The position numbers and the translations under genes are program-made. This document shows positions 1 to 8,613 of a DNA stretch of 64,000 bases, piece after piece. The notes below the pieces were generated by a model, which worked only from the letters and a program-made list of their open reading frames with translations, did no database searches and had not been told where the DNA came from. Origin of the DNA: Aphanocapsa lilacina HA4352-LM1 (GTDB lineage Bacteria; Cyanobacteriota; Cyanobacteriia; Gloeobacterales; Gloeobacteraceae). Where the stretch lies: NCBI GenBank assembly GCA_019359725.1, contig JAHHGR010000009.1:1-64000 (forward strand), written 5' to 3'. Positions within the stretch are counted from its first letter, which is position 1; every line of letters starts with the position of its first letter.

Positions 1-179
1 CTGGTAGGGTAAGCTGGCTGTAGCTCATAGGGGTTCCTGGTTGTCGTAGTAAACGTCAGGATACCTCTATGAGTCCCTCAGCGGAAGGCTCTCAAGCGTT
101 GCACTTCATTTTTGAATCGGCGAGTTAACTAAGAAAATTCTGGAAGCTGCAGGGATACTTTCGATGGCATCCGCTCAAC
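1..179. other. Intergenic region upstream of era
   Basis: No open frame of useful length is visible on either strand. A short inverted repeat (CTCATAG near 25, CTATGAG near 68) is present without a T-tract, so I do not call a terminator. The era promoter should lie here but no clear -10/-35 pair stands out, and no strong Shine-Dalgarno precedes the era ATG. Confidence 0.4.
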
Positions 180-1103
180 ATGATTACTGACGTGATACCA
201 AACTCGCCACCGGGCTTTCGCTCGGGTTTTGTTGCCATCGTCGGCCGTCCGAACGTCGGCAAATCGACGCTGGTCAACCGGCTGGTGGGCGAGAAAGTCG
301 CTATCACCTCCCCCACCGCCCAGACGACCCGCAACCGCCTGCGGGGCATTCTGACACTACCCACCGCCCAGATCGTCCTGGTGGACACGCCGGGGATCCA
401 CAAGCCTCAGCACCGCCTGGGCGAAGTGCTTGTCCACAATGCCCGCACCGCGGCGGGCTCCGCCGACGGGATTGTTTTTCTCGTGGACGGCTCGGTGGAA
501 GCCGGGGCGGGCGATCGGTTCATCGCCGAGAGCCTCAAGGGGAATAAAGCGCCCGTCTGGCTGGTGCTCAACAAAGTCGATCGCCGCTCCCGAAATCAAA
601 GCGAACCCGTCCGCGAGAGCTACCGCAGGCTGTTCGACTCGGAGCCGATGCTCTACGAAATCTCGGCCCTCAAAGGTTCTGGGATCGAGTCGCTGCTGGA
701 GAGCATCGTTTCAAGCCTGCCCGAGGGGCCGTACTACTACCCGCCGGATCTATTTACCGACCAGCCCGAGCGGTTCATCATGGGCGAACTCGTCCGCGAA
801 CAGGTGCTGTTTGCCACCCGCGAGGAAGTACCCCATTCGGTGGCGGTGGTGATCGACAAAGTCGAAGAGGGCGAAAGCCTCACCCGCGTGCTCGCCACGA
901 TCCTGGTGGAGCGGGATTCCCAGAAGATTATTCTGATTGGCAAGGCCGGTCAGATGCTCAAGGCGATCGGCACCGGTGCGCGCCACCAAATGCAGAAACT
1001 GGTGGGCCACCAGATTTACTTGCAGCTATTTGTGAAGGTCAAGGAGCGTTGGCGCCAGTCCGATTCGACGCTGCGGGATTTGGGGTACCGCCGGGAGCAG
1101 TGA
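180..1103 (+). CDS. era: GTPase Era
   Basis: Ribosome-associated GTPase that binds the 3' end of 16S rRNA during 30S maturation. The 307-aa product has a G1 P-loop GRPNVGKS at about residues 22-29, a G3-like DTPG, the G4 motif NKVD and an SAL-type G5. The C-terminal KH domain shows the IGKAG...IG pattern typical of Era. Length matches the family (about 300 aa). The first ATG is used although its ribosome binding site is weak. The 3' end overlaps the convergent M28 peptidase gene by 65 bp. Function is assigned from family knowledge; the motifs are directly visible. Confidence 0.96.
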   Translation: MITDVIPNSPPGFRSGFVAIVGRPNVGKSTLVNRLVGEKVAITSPTAQTTRNRLRGILTLPTAQIVLVDTPGIHKPQHRLGEVLVHNARTAAGSADGIVFLVDGSVEAGAGDRFIAESLKGNKAPVWLVLNKVDRRSRNQSEPVRESYRRLFDSEPMLYEISALKGSGIESLLESIVSSLPEGPYYYPPDLFTDQPERFIMGELVREQVLFATREEVPHSVAVVIDKVEEGESLTRVLATILVERDSQKIILIGKAGQMLKAIGTGARHQMQKLVGHQIYLQLFVKVKERWRQSDSTLRDLGYRREQ

Positions 1104-2703
1104 GGGCGAAGCGCCTAAAAAAGCTCGTGGCGTTCCACTCGGGACGCTCCGGCTGGTTGGCGACCCGCACCAATAGTCCTTCGATAATCCGGTTGAATTT
1201 GGCCGCCGCTTCGAGGTCCACCGGCTGGTTCATATCGTCCGACGGGGCGTGGTAGCGGGTCGTCAGCCACGTTTTTTGAAGTTTCTCCTCGGCGGAACCC
1301 TTTTCGTAGCCGAATTTGAACGCTAGAGCCGGCACGCCGGTGCGGATGAAACTGTACTGATCGGAGCGCACGAAGCTGTTGCGGTTGGGCTCCGGGTCGC
1401 TGATCACGCTCACGCCGACTTGCCCGGCCGACTCGCGCAAAGGCTGCGCCAGGTTCGATTCTTCGAGGCCCAGCGCCGTCAGGCGCGTGAGCGGGTGGAT
1501 GGGCAGGAACATGTCCATGTTGAAGTTGGCCACAAGCGGCCTCATCGTCGGGCGGTTGGCAAAGAACTTCGAGCCGAGCAGCCCCTTTTCCTCGCCGCAG
1601 ACGGCCAGAAACACGACCGAGCGCTTGAGCTTGAGGTTCTGGGCGCGCATGCTCGCAGCCACGTCGATGAGCGTCGCCACCCCGGCGGCGTTGTCCATCG
1701 CCCCGTTGTAGATGCGGTCGCCGCCGATCGGTTCGCCGATGCCCAGGTGGTCGAGGTGAGCCGAAAGCACGATGTATTCGTCTTTGAGCTTCGGATCGCT
1801 TCCAGGCAGCATCGCGGCGACGTTCGCCGAGGTGAGCGTGTCGCTTTTGACGATCACTTTTGCCTTGAGCACGGCGGGGATCGCAAATTTGGGCAGCGGT
1901 TTTTCGGTGTCGGCGGCAGCCAGGATCTGGGCAAAGGTGATGCCCGAACCGGCAAGCAGCTTGTCCATGCTGGCCGGGTTCATCCCGACGGTCAAAGCCA
2001 GATCGGGCGCGTCCTGGAGGGCGGATTCGGCGAGCACCATCGACGGAAAAAAGCGCAACAGCTTCGAGCGCTCCCAGGGGATGTCCATGATCCTGGGGTT
2101 CTGCACCGTGATCAGCCCCACCGCTCCGGCCTTCTTCAGAAATTTCCAGCGCTCGGCCACCGAACCGTAGTGCGAGCGCAACGCACCGGGGATCGCCGCC
2201 GGGCCGCCGCTGAGGACAACGGCAATCTTGCCTTGAAGGTCCAGCCCCGCCAGGTCGTCGTAATTGTTTTCGGGCACCGTGAGGCCGTAGCCTGCGAAGA
2301 GCAGGGGCGCTTCAAGACTGGGCGCGATACCGTTGCGCACGCCGAGCACCGCGTCGTCGCCAATGGCCAGCGCTTCGAATGTGCCCCCGCGCACCAGCGT
2401 CAGGCTGGAGCGGCCCTCATCGAGCACACGGCTTTGAAACTTGACCGGCTGCAGATAACCTTCGCTCCCGGCGGGCAACGCCCCCGCCCGCTTGAATTGC
2501 TCCGCGACGTAGCGCGCCGCCTGCAGATAGCTCTCGCTGCCGGTGTTGCGGCCTTCAAGGCGGTCGTCGGCTAAAAACCGGACGTGGGACCACCAGTCCT
2601 TGCCCGGCCCGGCGGCGTTGTCCGTCTGGGCAGAAGCGGCCGGACCGAGGGCGGTGGCGCAGATGAGCGCGGTGCAGGCGAGTAGGCGTCGGATTGGGAG
2701 CAT
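1039..2703 (-). CDS. Exported M28 family metallopeptidase with PA-like domain
   Basis: Predicted secreted zinc aminopeptidase. The 554-aa protein starts with a signal peptide ending near ASAQ (residue 26). A protease-associated-like domain follows at about residues 110-290. The M28 catalytic domain then shows AHLDH (H316), the MDNAAG aspartate (D337) and GEE (E371/E372), the expected zinc-binding and catalytic residues. It is convergent with era, with overlapping 3' ends. The substrate is unknown; a general peptide-scavenging role is inferred from the family. No operon partner is evident. Confidence 0.88.
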   Translation of the reverse strand: MLPIRRLLACTALICATALGPAASAQTDNAAGPGKDWWSHVRFLADDRLEGRNTGSESYLQAARYVAEQFKRAGALPAGSEGYLQPVKFQSRVLDEGRSSLTLVRGGTFEALAIGDDAVLGVRNGIAPSLEAPLLFAGYGLTVPENNYDDLAGLDLQGKIAVVLSGGPAAIPGALRSHYGSVAERWKFLKKAGAVGLITVQNPRIMDIPWERSKLLRFFPSMVLAESALQDAPDLALTVGMNPASMDKLLAGSGITFAQILAAADTEKPLPKFAIPAVLKAKVIVKSDTLTSANVAAMLPGSDPKLKDEYIVLSAHLDHLGIGEPIGGDRIYNGAMDNAAGVATLIDVAASMRAQNLKLKRSVVFLAVCGEEKGLLGSKFFANRPTMRPLVANFNMDMFLPIHPLTRLTALGLEESNLAQPLRESAGQVGVSVISDPEPNRNSFVRSDQYSFIRTGVPALAFKFGYEKGSAEEKLQKTWLTTRYHAPSDDMNQPVDLEAAAKFNRIIEGLLVRVANQPERPEWNATSFFRRFALTAPGGTPNPAASNRTGANAP

Positions 2704-2842
2704 GGCGTTAGACAGGATTTCTCAGACCAGTCTACAAGCCGCTGCCGGGGCGGGCTGACAAAAAGTCCGTCGTCCTACAACGGAAAAATATGGGACCGGG
2801 GTTCTAAAATCAAAACTACTTATCCTTAGCAGCGGAGGCCCC

Positions 2843-3772
2843 ATGGCTCAGCGTCCCATCATTCTCGGCATCGTCGGCGACAGCGCGGCGGGCAAGACCA
2901 CCCTGACCCGCGGGATCGCCCAGATCCTCGGCCCCGAGAACGTCACGATCATCTGCACCGACGACTACCATCGCTACGACCGCAAGCAGCGCGCCGAACT
3001 GGGGATCACCGCCCTGCACCCCGACTGCAACCACCTCGACATCATCCAGCAGCACCTCGCTTTACTGCGCACCGGCCAGCCGATCTTAAAGCCCATTTAC
3101 AACCACAAAACCGGCACCTTCGATCCGCCCGAGTACATCAAGCCGCGCAATTTTGTGGTGGTCGAGGGGCTATTGGGTTTCTCGACGCGGGGGATGCGCG
3201 ATTGCTACGACGTCAAAGCCTACCTCGCTCCCCCGGAGTCGCTGCGTACCCGCTGGAAAATCAGGCGCGACACCGCCAAGCGCGGGTACTCCGAGGAGCA
3301 GGTGCTCAACGAAATGGCCAAGCGCGAACCCGACTCGGAGCAGTTCATCCGGCCCCAGCGCAGCACAGCGGACCTGGTGGTGAGCTTCTACCCGGGCCAG
3401 AACGGCCCCGATACCCAGCTCAACGTGCGGCTGGTGCTCAGACCGACCATTCCCCACCCGGACTTCGTGGATGTCATCGAGCGCAGCGGTGCCCACACCC
3501 GTTCGGCGGTGCGCATCGAACTCGATCGCGACATGGGTAAACCCGTCGATGTGCTCGAAGTGGACGGCCACGCCACCGACGAGCAGGTCAAAGAACTGCA
3601 GGAAGTGCTCTGCGAGGAGATGGCCAACGGCTCGCAGCTGTGCAACATCCCGGCCGATCTGGGCAAGGTGACCGGCACCACCGGCGAGACGCTCCAGAGC
3701 CATCCACTCGCCATCTCGCAGTTGCTGATTACCTACCACATGCTCAAAGCCTCGCGGGGCGTCTACGTTTAG
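2843..3772 (+). CDS. Phosphoribulokinase/uridine kinase family P-loop kinase
   Basis: ATP-dependent kinase of the PRK/Udk family. A P-loop GDSAAGKTT sits at about residues 12-20. It is followed by DDYHRYDRKQR and KPIYNHKTG, segments that match the ribulose-5-phosphate-binding region of phosphoribulokinases. At 309 aa it is shorter than the usual cyanobacterial Prk (about 333 aa) and diverges in its C-terminal half, so it could be a second, non-Calvin paralogue. The start is supported by a strong GGAGG box 5-8 nt upstream. A TAAAAT-like -10 lies about 40 bp before the ATG. Whether the substrate is Ru5P cannot be settled from sequence. Confidence 0.8.
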   Translation: MAQRPIILGIVGDSAAGKTTLTRGIAQILGPENVTIICTDDYHRYDRKQRAELGITALHPDCNHLDIIQQHLALLRTGQPILKPIYNHKTGTFDPPEYIKPRNFVVVEGLLGFSTRGMRDCYDVKAYLAPPESLRTRWKIRRDTAKRGYSEEQVLNEMAKREPDSEQFIRPQRSTADLVVSFYPGQNGPDTQLNVRLVLRPTIPHPDFVDVIERSGAHTRSAVRIELDRDMGKPVDVLEVDGHATDEQVKELQEVLCEEMANGSQLCNIPADLGKVTGTTGETLQSHPLAISQLLITYHMLKASRGVYV

Positions 3773-3878
3773 CCACCCGCGACCGGCCCGTGTACAGATT
3801 GATAAACGGCCCGGTGAACCGTTGCGCCCGGTGCGTTAGCCTTGTCTGTGGCCAAAACGGACAGGCAAGGAGCAGCGC

Positions 3879-4988
3879 ATGCAGGTAAAAGCGGCCGTGG
3901 CTATGGAAGCCGGCAAGCCTTTGCGGATAGAAAGCGTCGAACTGGAAGGCCCCAAAGCCGGTGAAGTCCTCGTCGAAATCAAGGCGACCGGCATCTGCCA
4001 CACCGACGCCTTCACACTCTCAGGCGCGGATCCGGAGGGGCTCTTTCCGGCGATCCTGGGCCACGAGGGGGCCGGGGTGGTGGTGGAAGTCGGACCCGGG
4101 GTGACGAGTGTCAAACCGGGCGAGCACGTCATTCCGCTGTATACCCCCGAGTGCCGGCAGTGCGAGTACTGTCTGAGCCGCAAGACCAACCTCTGCCAGG
4201 CCATCCGCACCACCCAGGGCCGGGGGGTGATGCCCGACGGCACCAGCCGCTTCTCGCTCGGTGGTGAGCCGCTCTACCACTACATGGGCACCTCGACCTT
4301 TGCGCACTTCACGGTGCTGCCGGAAATTGCAGTAGCAAAGATCCGCAAGGATGCCCCCTTCGACAAAGTCTGCTACATCGGCTGCGGGGTGACCACCGGC
4401 GTCGGTGCCGTCATTCACACCGCCAAAGTCGAGCCGGGGGCGAACGTGGTGGTCTTCGGCCTGGGCGGCATCGGCCTCAACGTCATCCAGGGCTGCCGGA
4501 TGGTGGGAGCCGATAAGATCATAGGAGTTGATACTAATCCAGCTAAAAAAGTATTGGCTGAGAAATTCGGCATGACCCACTTCGTCAATCCCAAAGAAGT
4601 CGAAGGCGACCTGGTGCCCTACCTGGTGGAACTGACCAAAGGCGGAGCCGATTACAGTTTTGAATGCGTCGGCAACGTCAACGTGATGCGCCAGGCCCTT
4701 GAGTGCTGCCACAAAGGCTGGGGGGTGAGCGTGATTATCGGCGTGGCGGGAGCCGGTCAGGAGATCCGCACCCGGCCGTTCCAGCTGGTGACCGGCAGAG
4801 TCTGGAAGGGCTCCGCCTTTGGGGGAGCGCGCGGGCGCACCGACGTGCCTAAGATTGTCGACTGGTACATGGAAGGCAAGATCAACATCGACGATCTGAT
4901 CACCCATGTCCTGCCGCTCAGTGAGATCAACCAGGCGTTCGACCTGATGCACGCAGGCAAATCCATCCGCACCGTGGTGACTTTTTAA
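3879..4988 (+). CDS. adhC: S-(hydroxymethyl)glutathione dehydrogenase (class III ADH)
   Basis: Oxidises S-hydroxymethylglutathione, formed from formaldehyde and glutathione, to S-formylglutathione with NAD+. The 369-aa protein has the catalytic zinc segment GICHTD, the structural-zinc cluster [15 protein letters not shown] and a Rossmann GLGGIG at about residues 190-200. Its length is typical of class III alcohol dehydrogenases. A good AAGGAG ribosome binding site precedes the ATG. The next gene, encoding the following enzyme of the pathway, starts one base after the stop, so the two form a glutathione-dependent formaldehyde detoxification operon. Confidence 0.95.
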   Translation: MQVKAAVAMEAGKPLRIESVELEGPKAGEVLVEIKATGICHTDAFTLSGADPEGLFPAILGHEGAGVVVEVGPGVTSVKPGEHVIPLYTPECRQCEYCLSRKTNLCQAIRTTQGRGVMPDGTSRFSLGGEPLYHYMGTSTFAHFTVLPEIAVAKIRKDAPFDKVCYIGCGVTTGVGAVIHTAKVEPGANVVVFGLGGIGLNVIQGCRMVGADKIIGVDTNPAKKVLAEKFGMTHFVNPKEVEGDLVPYLVELTKGGADYSFECVGNVNVMRQALECCHKGWGVSVIIGVAGAGQEIRTRPFQLVTGRVWKGSAFGGARGRTDVPKIVDWYMEGKINIDDLITHVLPLSEINQAFDLMHAGKSIRTVVTF

Positions 4989-4989
4989 G

Positions 4990-5838
4990 ATGCGCGACGC
5001 ACCCGAACTGCTGTCTTCCCACCGCTCTTTCGGCGGGACGGTAGGCTTCTACCGGCACCACTCCGAAACGTGCGCCGCTCCGATGCGCTTTTCGGTGTTC
5101 ACCCCACCCCAGGCAGCGGCCGGTCCGGTGCCAGTGCTGTACTTTCTGGCGGGCCTCACCTGCACCGAGGAAAATTTCATGGTCAAAGCCGGGGCACAGC
5201 GCGGTGCTGCACAGCACGGGCTAATGCTCGTCGCCCCCGACACCAGCCCCCGCAAAACAGGGATCCCGGGTGAGGACGACGAATGGGACTTCGGCAGCGG
5301 GGCGGGCTTCTACGTCGATGCCACCGAGGCGCCCTGGAGCCGCCACTACCGCACGTACAGCTACGTGGTCGGGGAGTTGCCCTTGGTCGTTGCCGCCCAC
5401 TTTCCGGCGGATCTTGAGCGCACCGGTATTAGCGGCCACTCGATGGGGGGCCACGGCGCCCTGGTGTGTGCCTTTAAAAACCCGACGCGCTACCGCTCGG
5501 TCTCCGCCTTTGCTCCCATTGCCGCCCCGACACACGCGCCCTGGGGCCAAAAAGCCTTCTCGCGCTATCTCGGCGCGGACGAAAAGATCTGGAGAAGCTA
5601 TGACGCGAGCGCATTGGTGGCCATGGGCACCATCGCATCTACGATCCTCATCGATCAGGGCACAGCCGACCCGTACCTGGAGGAGCAGCTGCGCATCGAC
5701 ACCTTCGAGCAGGCCTGCGCCGCTGCTGGTCAGTCGCTGCTGTTGCGCCGCCAGGAAGGCTACGACCACAGCTACTACTTCATCGCCAGCTTCATCGACG
5801 ATCACCTGCGCCACCACGCCGAGGTGCTGATCAGATAA
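4990..5838 (+). CDS. fghA: S-formylglutathione hydrolase
   Basis: Esterase-D type alpha/beta hydrolase that hydrolyses S-formylglutathione to formate and glutathione. The 282-aa protein shows the nucleophile elbow GHSMGGHGAL at about residues 149-158, the LTCTEENF oxyanion-region segment and a C-terminal catalytic histidine in YDHSYYF. It begins one base after the adhC stop, implying coupled translation of the two steps. The gene ends in front of a hairpin oriented for the opposite strand. Confidence 0.95.
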   Translation: MRDAPELLSSHRSFGGTVGFYRHHSETCAAPMRFSVFTPPQAAAGPVPVLYFLAGLTCTEENFMVKAGAQRGAAQHGLMLVAPDTSPRKTGIPGEDDEWDFGSGAGFYVDATEAPWSRHYRTYSYVVGELPLVVAAHFPADLERTGISGHSMGGHGALVCAFKNPTRYRSVSAFAPIAAPTHAPWGQKAFSRYLGADEKIWRSYDASALVAMGTIASTILIDQGTADPYLEEQLRIDTFEQACAAAGQSLLLRRQEGYDHSYYFIASFIDDHLRHHAEVLIR

Positions 5839-5839
5839 C

Positions 5840-5866
5840 AAAAACAGGCCGCCTGGAGACGGCCTG
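5840..5866 (-). terminator. Rho-independent terminator of the 5'-nucleotidase gene
   Basis: Perfect 7-bp stem CAGGCCG/CGGCCTG with an 8-nt loop. On the minus strand the stem is followed by TTTTTG. It lies just past the stop of the minus-strand nucleotidase gene and may also stop the convergent fghA transcript less efficiently. Confidence 0.75.
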
Positions 5867-5895
5867 CAATCTCACTAAGTTGTGGGCTGCCCGCT

Positions 5896-7704
5896 CTAGT
5901 TGAGGCGGGTGATCCGGCCGCTGCCGCCTTCGGGGTACTGGCTGCTGGTCACTACACCGCTCAGGTTGGTGGTGATGTAGCTCAGTAGCGCCTGTTGGTA
6001 GGAGACGGCCAGGTTGGTGAAGGGAGCGCCGTTGAAGGGATACTGATCGCCGTTTCTGGCCAGAAAGTCGATCGTGGCGATGTTGACGGCCGGGGCGCCC
6101 GCCACTACCTGGCCGTTCTGGACGAGCACCGTGCCGCTCGCCAGCACCACTTCTTTGACCCGGGTGCCGGGGGTGGTGATCTGGCCGGTCGTTTCGTCGA
6201 TCACCTGGGCGGTGCCGGTGGCATCCCAGGTGTAGCGGAAGCCCGCGATCTGCGCGAAGCGCCCGTCGATCTCTGCGACGCGCGAGACGGCGTTTTCGAG
6301 GATTGTTTTGAACTGGCTTGCCGAAATCTGCGGCACGATGCACACAAAGTTCGAAAAAGGCAGGATGTCGAAGGTCTTCAATTCGGTGATGTTGCCGGGG
6401 GGGATCACCTCGTCGTCGCGCATGCCGCCGCCGTTTTGCAGCGCGACATCCGCCGTCGGGGCACCAAAACTGGCCGCGAGCTGATTGGCCTGCCACAACA
6501 GCGCATCGCCCACCAGGTTGCCTTCGTTGGTTTCGATCGTGCGCACGTTGGTGCGTAGGCCATCGAGGGCCACTTCGGTCCGTCCGATAATGTTGGCGGC
6601 CAGGTCGTCCACCGCCGCCTGTACCGGTTTGGTCACCAGTTCCTGCACCAGCGGGTCGGGTACCACACCGTCAGGGAAGCTGCGGCTTTTGGCGAGGACG
6701 CGCACCGGGCCGCTCCGGTCGGCATCGAGGCTGACGACGTTGCCCGCCGCATCGAACCAGGCGACCAGTTTGCCTACGTAGCGGTAGCTGCCGGTGGTAG
6801 TGACAATCGGTACCGACTTGCCCTCTTTGTCGGCGGCAGTGAGCGGATAGGAGCCGGCCACCAGTTCTGCGTCGCCCGGCAACAGCGGCGTGTCGGGATT
6901 GGCCAGGAGCTCGTCGCCGCCCCCGGCGATGGCGATATCGATGCCCTTAAGCTGCGGAATCAGGGCGAGATCTTCCTCGACGCTCTGCAGGTGGCTGGTG
7001 AAGATGATCTTGTTGATGCCTTGGGCCAGCAGCGCATCGATTTCCGTCTGCACCGTACCCACCACATCCGGATCGATCTTTACCTCGCGGGGGCTGGAGA
7101 TCGAGCCTAGAAAGGGCGTCGTGGCCCCCACAATCCCAAAGCGTTGCCCACAGACACTCACGACGCTGCTTTTGGAGATGCGCCCGCGCTTGACTAGAGC
7201 GTTGAGCTTCGGCTCGGCGCTAAAGTCAAGATTCGCCGTCACAAAGGCGGGCGGATTTTTGAAGCCGCGGATGAAATCCGCCAGCGTATCCGGCCCGAAG
7301 TCAAATTCGTGGTTGCCGATGGCGCTGGCGTCGTAGCGCAGCAGATCCAGAGCAAGGGTGTCGTAGAACGGAATGCCCTTTTCGAGGCTGGCATTAAACT
7401 GCGGTCCAGCCAGAAAGTTGTCGCCGGAGGAAATCAGCAACACCCCTTTGGCCGGGCAGGCGGAACCTGCACGGCGCAATTTGCGCACCACCCGCGCGAA
7501 GCGGGCGACGCCGCCCACCTCGACGGTCTCGCCGCCTTCTTCGATTTCCACCGGCGAGGATAAAAGCGCTGATTCGCCGTCGTTGTTGTGCAGAAGCGTC
7601 AATTCAAAAGTATCGGCCGCGCGCGCGGCGGGGAGCGGCGCAGCGGCACCGAGCGCCACGGCCGCAAGCAGACCCACGCAAATTAAGCGATAAACTCTCA
7701 CCAC
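5896..7704 (-). CDS. Exported 5'-nucleotidase / UshA-like metallophosphatase
   Basis: Predicted periplasmic or secreted nucleotidase that releases phosphate from nucleotides. The 602-aa protein has a signal peptide (first ~29 residues), an N-terminal calcineurin-like metallophosphatase domain with LLHNNDGES, SGDNFLAGP and GNHEFDFG metal-binding motifs, and a C-terminal 5'-nucleotidase domain with NGGGMRDD. Length and two-domain order fit the UshA/NutA family. Its upstream region contains a perfect CTTAACCT Pho half-box, which fits a phosphate-scavenging role alongside phoX and the SphX genes. Confidence 0.9.
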   Translation of the reverse strand: MVRVYRLICVGLLAAVALGAAAPLPAARAADTFELTLLHNNDGESALLSSPVEIEEGGETVEVGGVARFARVVRKLRRAGSACPAKGVLLISSGDNFLAGPQFNASLEKGIPFYDTLALDLLRYDASAIGNHEFDFGPDTLADFIRGFKNPPAFVTANLDFSAEPKLNALVKRGRISKSSVVSVCGQRFGIVGATTPFLGSISSPREVKIDPDVVGTVQTEIDALLAQGINKIIFTSHLQSVEEDLALIPQLKGIDIAIAGGGDELLANPDTPLLPGDAELVAGSYPLTAADKEGKSVPIVTTTGSYRYVGKLVAWFDAAGNVVSLDADRSGPVRVLAKSRSFPDGVVPDPLVQELVTKPVQAAVDDLAANIIGRTEVALDGLRTNVRTIETNEGNLVGDALLWQANQLAASFGAPTADVALQNGGGMRDDEVIPPGNITELKTFDILPFSNFVCIVPQISASQFKTILENAVSRVAEIDGRFAQIAGFRYTWDATGTAQVIDETTGQITTPGTRVKEVVLASGTVLVQNGQVVAGAPAVNIATIDFLARNGDQYPFNGAPFTNLAVSYQQALLSYITTNLSGVVTSSQYPEGGSGRITRLN

Positions 7705-7806
7705 ATTTTCCTCGCGTCAAAAGTGCCGGAAGCCGTGCAGCTGGAAGCCTTCGCCCACGGCGCCCCCAGGGTAAGTGAACCAGAACAATATGAAAATTGG
7801 ACCAAC

Positions 7807-7817
7807 GCCAGGTTAAG
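7807..7817 (-). promoter_or_regulatory. Candidate Pho half-box upstream of the 5'-nucleotidase
   Basis: On the minus strand the sequence CTTAACCT matches the cyanobacterial Pho box repeat unit exactly, about 105 bp upstream of the start codon. The neighbouring 11-bp unit (GTTGGTCC) is degenerate, so this is weaker than the sites before phoX and sphX2. Confidence 0.4.
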
Positions 7818-7899
7818 GAATCCATCGTCGGCCACCGAATCGAAAAGTGCCGCAAACTTTTGATACATTAGGAGACAATCCTGAAGCCCGGCACCCTCC

Positions 7900-8094
7900 A
7901 TGCCCATCAAAGCCTACGCCCTGCTCGGCATCTCCTGTGTAACGGCGATCGCCGCCGTCGGCTCGGTGTTCGAACTGGCCTCCGGCGTGCCGCGCTTTGG
8001 CACGGCGACTACGGCGATCATCCTCACACTGAGCGGGATTGCTACGCCGATTATCTTCTGGCTGGCCATCAAAGAGGGCCGCGCTACGCTTTGA
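7900..8094 (+). CDS. Small two-helix membrane protein
   Basis: Unrecognised 64-aa protein. It is almost entirely two hydrophobic helices (residues ~5-25 and ~35-57) separated by a short polar turn, with a charged C-terminus. It is convergent with a small minus-strand gene and divergent from the 5'-nucleotidase gene. I see no motif that assigns a function. Coding status is supported by the clean hydrophobic pattern and normal composition. Confidence 0.5.
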   Translation: MPIKAYALLGISCVTAIAAVGSVFELASGVPRFGTATTAIILTLSGIATPIIFWLAIKEGRATL

Positions 8095-8127
8095 GAGCAA
8101 TTCTCAGCTGTCGGGATGGAAACCGTT

Positions 8128-8331
8128 CTAGCTTTGGCGATCCCGTGCGGTGCGCAGCCGGTCGATGATGGATTGGATTTGATTTTTGTCGCGGCAATGA
8201 ACATGGCAACTTCTGCCGGCCGCGTCGCGGTAAAAAATCGCGTACTCGACTCCTTCGCGGTCGTAGCGCCGCGACAGGCCAAAGCCGGGATTGTCAAATT
8301 CGATCTGCTCGAGGCTACGTAGTTCGTCCAT
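8128..8331 (-). CDS. Small conserved-looking hypothetical protein
   Basis: Unrecognised 67-aa soluble protein, charged, with aromatic residues spaced through the first half and a Cys-His segment (SCHVHCRDK) in the middle. The pattern resembles small DUF-type cyanobacterial proteins, but I cannot name the family. It lies between a small membrane protein gene and the phoX control region. Confidence 0.45.
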   Translation of the reverse strand: MDELRSLEQIEFDNPGFGLSRRYDREGVEYAIFYRDAAGRSCHVHCRDKNQIQSIIDRLRTARDRQS

Positions 8332-8374
8332 GGCTATGCGGATCGGTAAGACAAACCTTTAAGTAAAGATAGCC

Positions 8375-8442
8375 GTTATCACCGCTGTTAATCTTGCGTT
8401 AATCCTATACGCGCTTCAGCCTTAATCTTGCCGCTTTAGAGT
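8375..8442 (+). promoter_or_regulatory. Pho-box repeats and promoter of phoX
   Basis: Direct TTAATC repeats occur as GTTAATCT (TTAAT at 8388), GTTAATCC (TTAAT at 8399, exactly 11 bp later) and CTTAATCT (TTAAT at 8422). A weaker GTTATCAC lies upstream at about 8375. The 11-bp spacing and YTTAAYYW units match the cyanobacterial Pho box bound by SphR/PhoB-type regulators. A TAGAGT-like -10 element (8437-8442) follows the last unit. Confidence 0.6.
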
Positions 8443-8613
8443 AGCGCTGCATCTTTTGTTACCAAATCGGCGGCAGTGTGCTTTCGATTTTGCCTGCAAG
8501 GCTGCGCAGCTGCTTTGCGGGCTTTGATCTGGCGACCGCCCGGCCGCTGCCTTTGTTCGCCGATTCTTGCCTCTTCTGTCTAGCTACACCGTTTGTACTT
8601 CTTGAGGATGACA

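Noticed and set aside
1-75. Inverted repeat CTCATAG/CTATGAG as terminator or operator
   Set aside because: The 36-nt spacing, lack of T-tract and lack of upstream gene give no support.
1420-2574. 384-aa plus-strand ORF opposite the M28 peptidase
   Set aside because: Antisense shadow of a clearly coding gene in GC-rich DNA; His/Gly/Arg-rich composition without domains.
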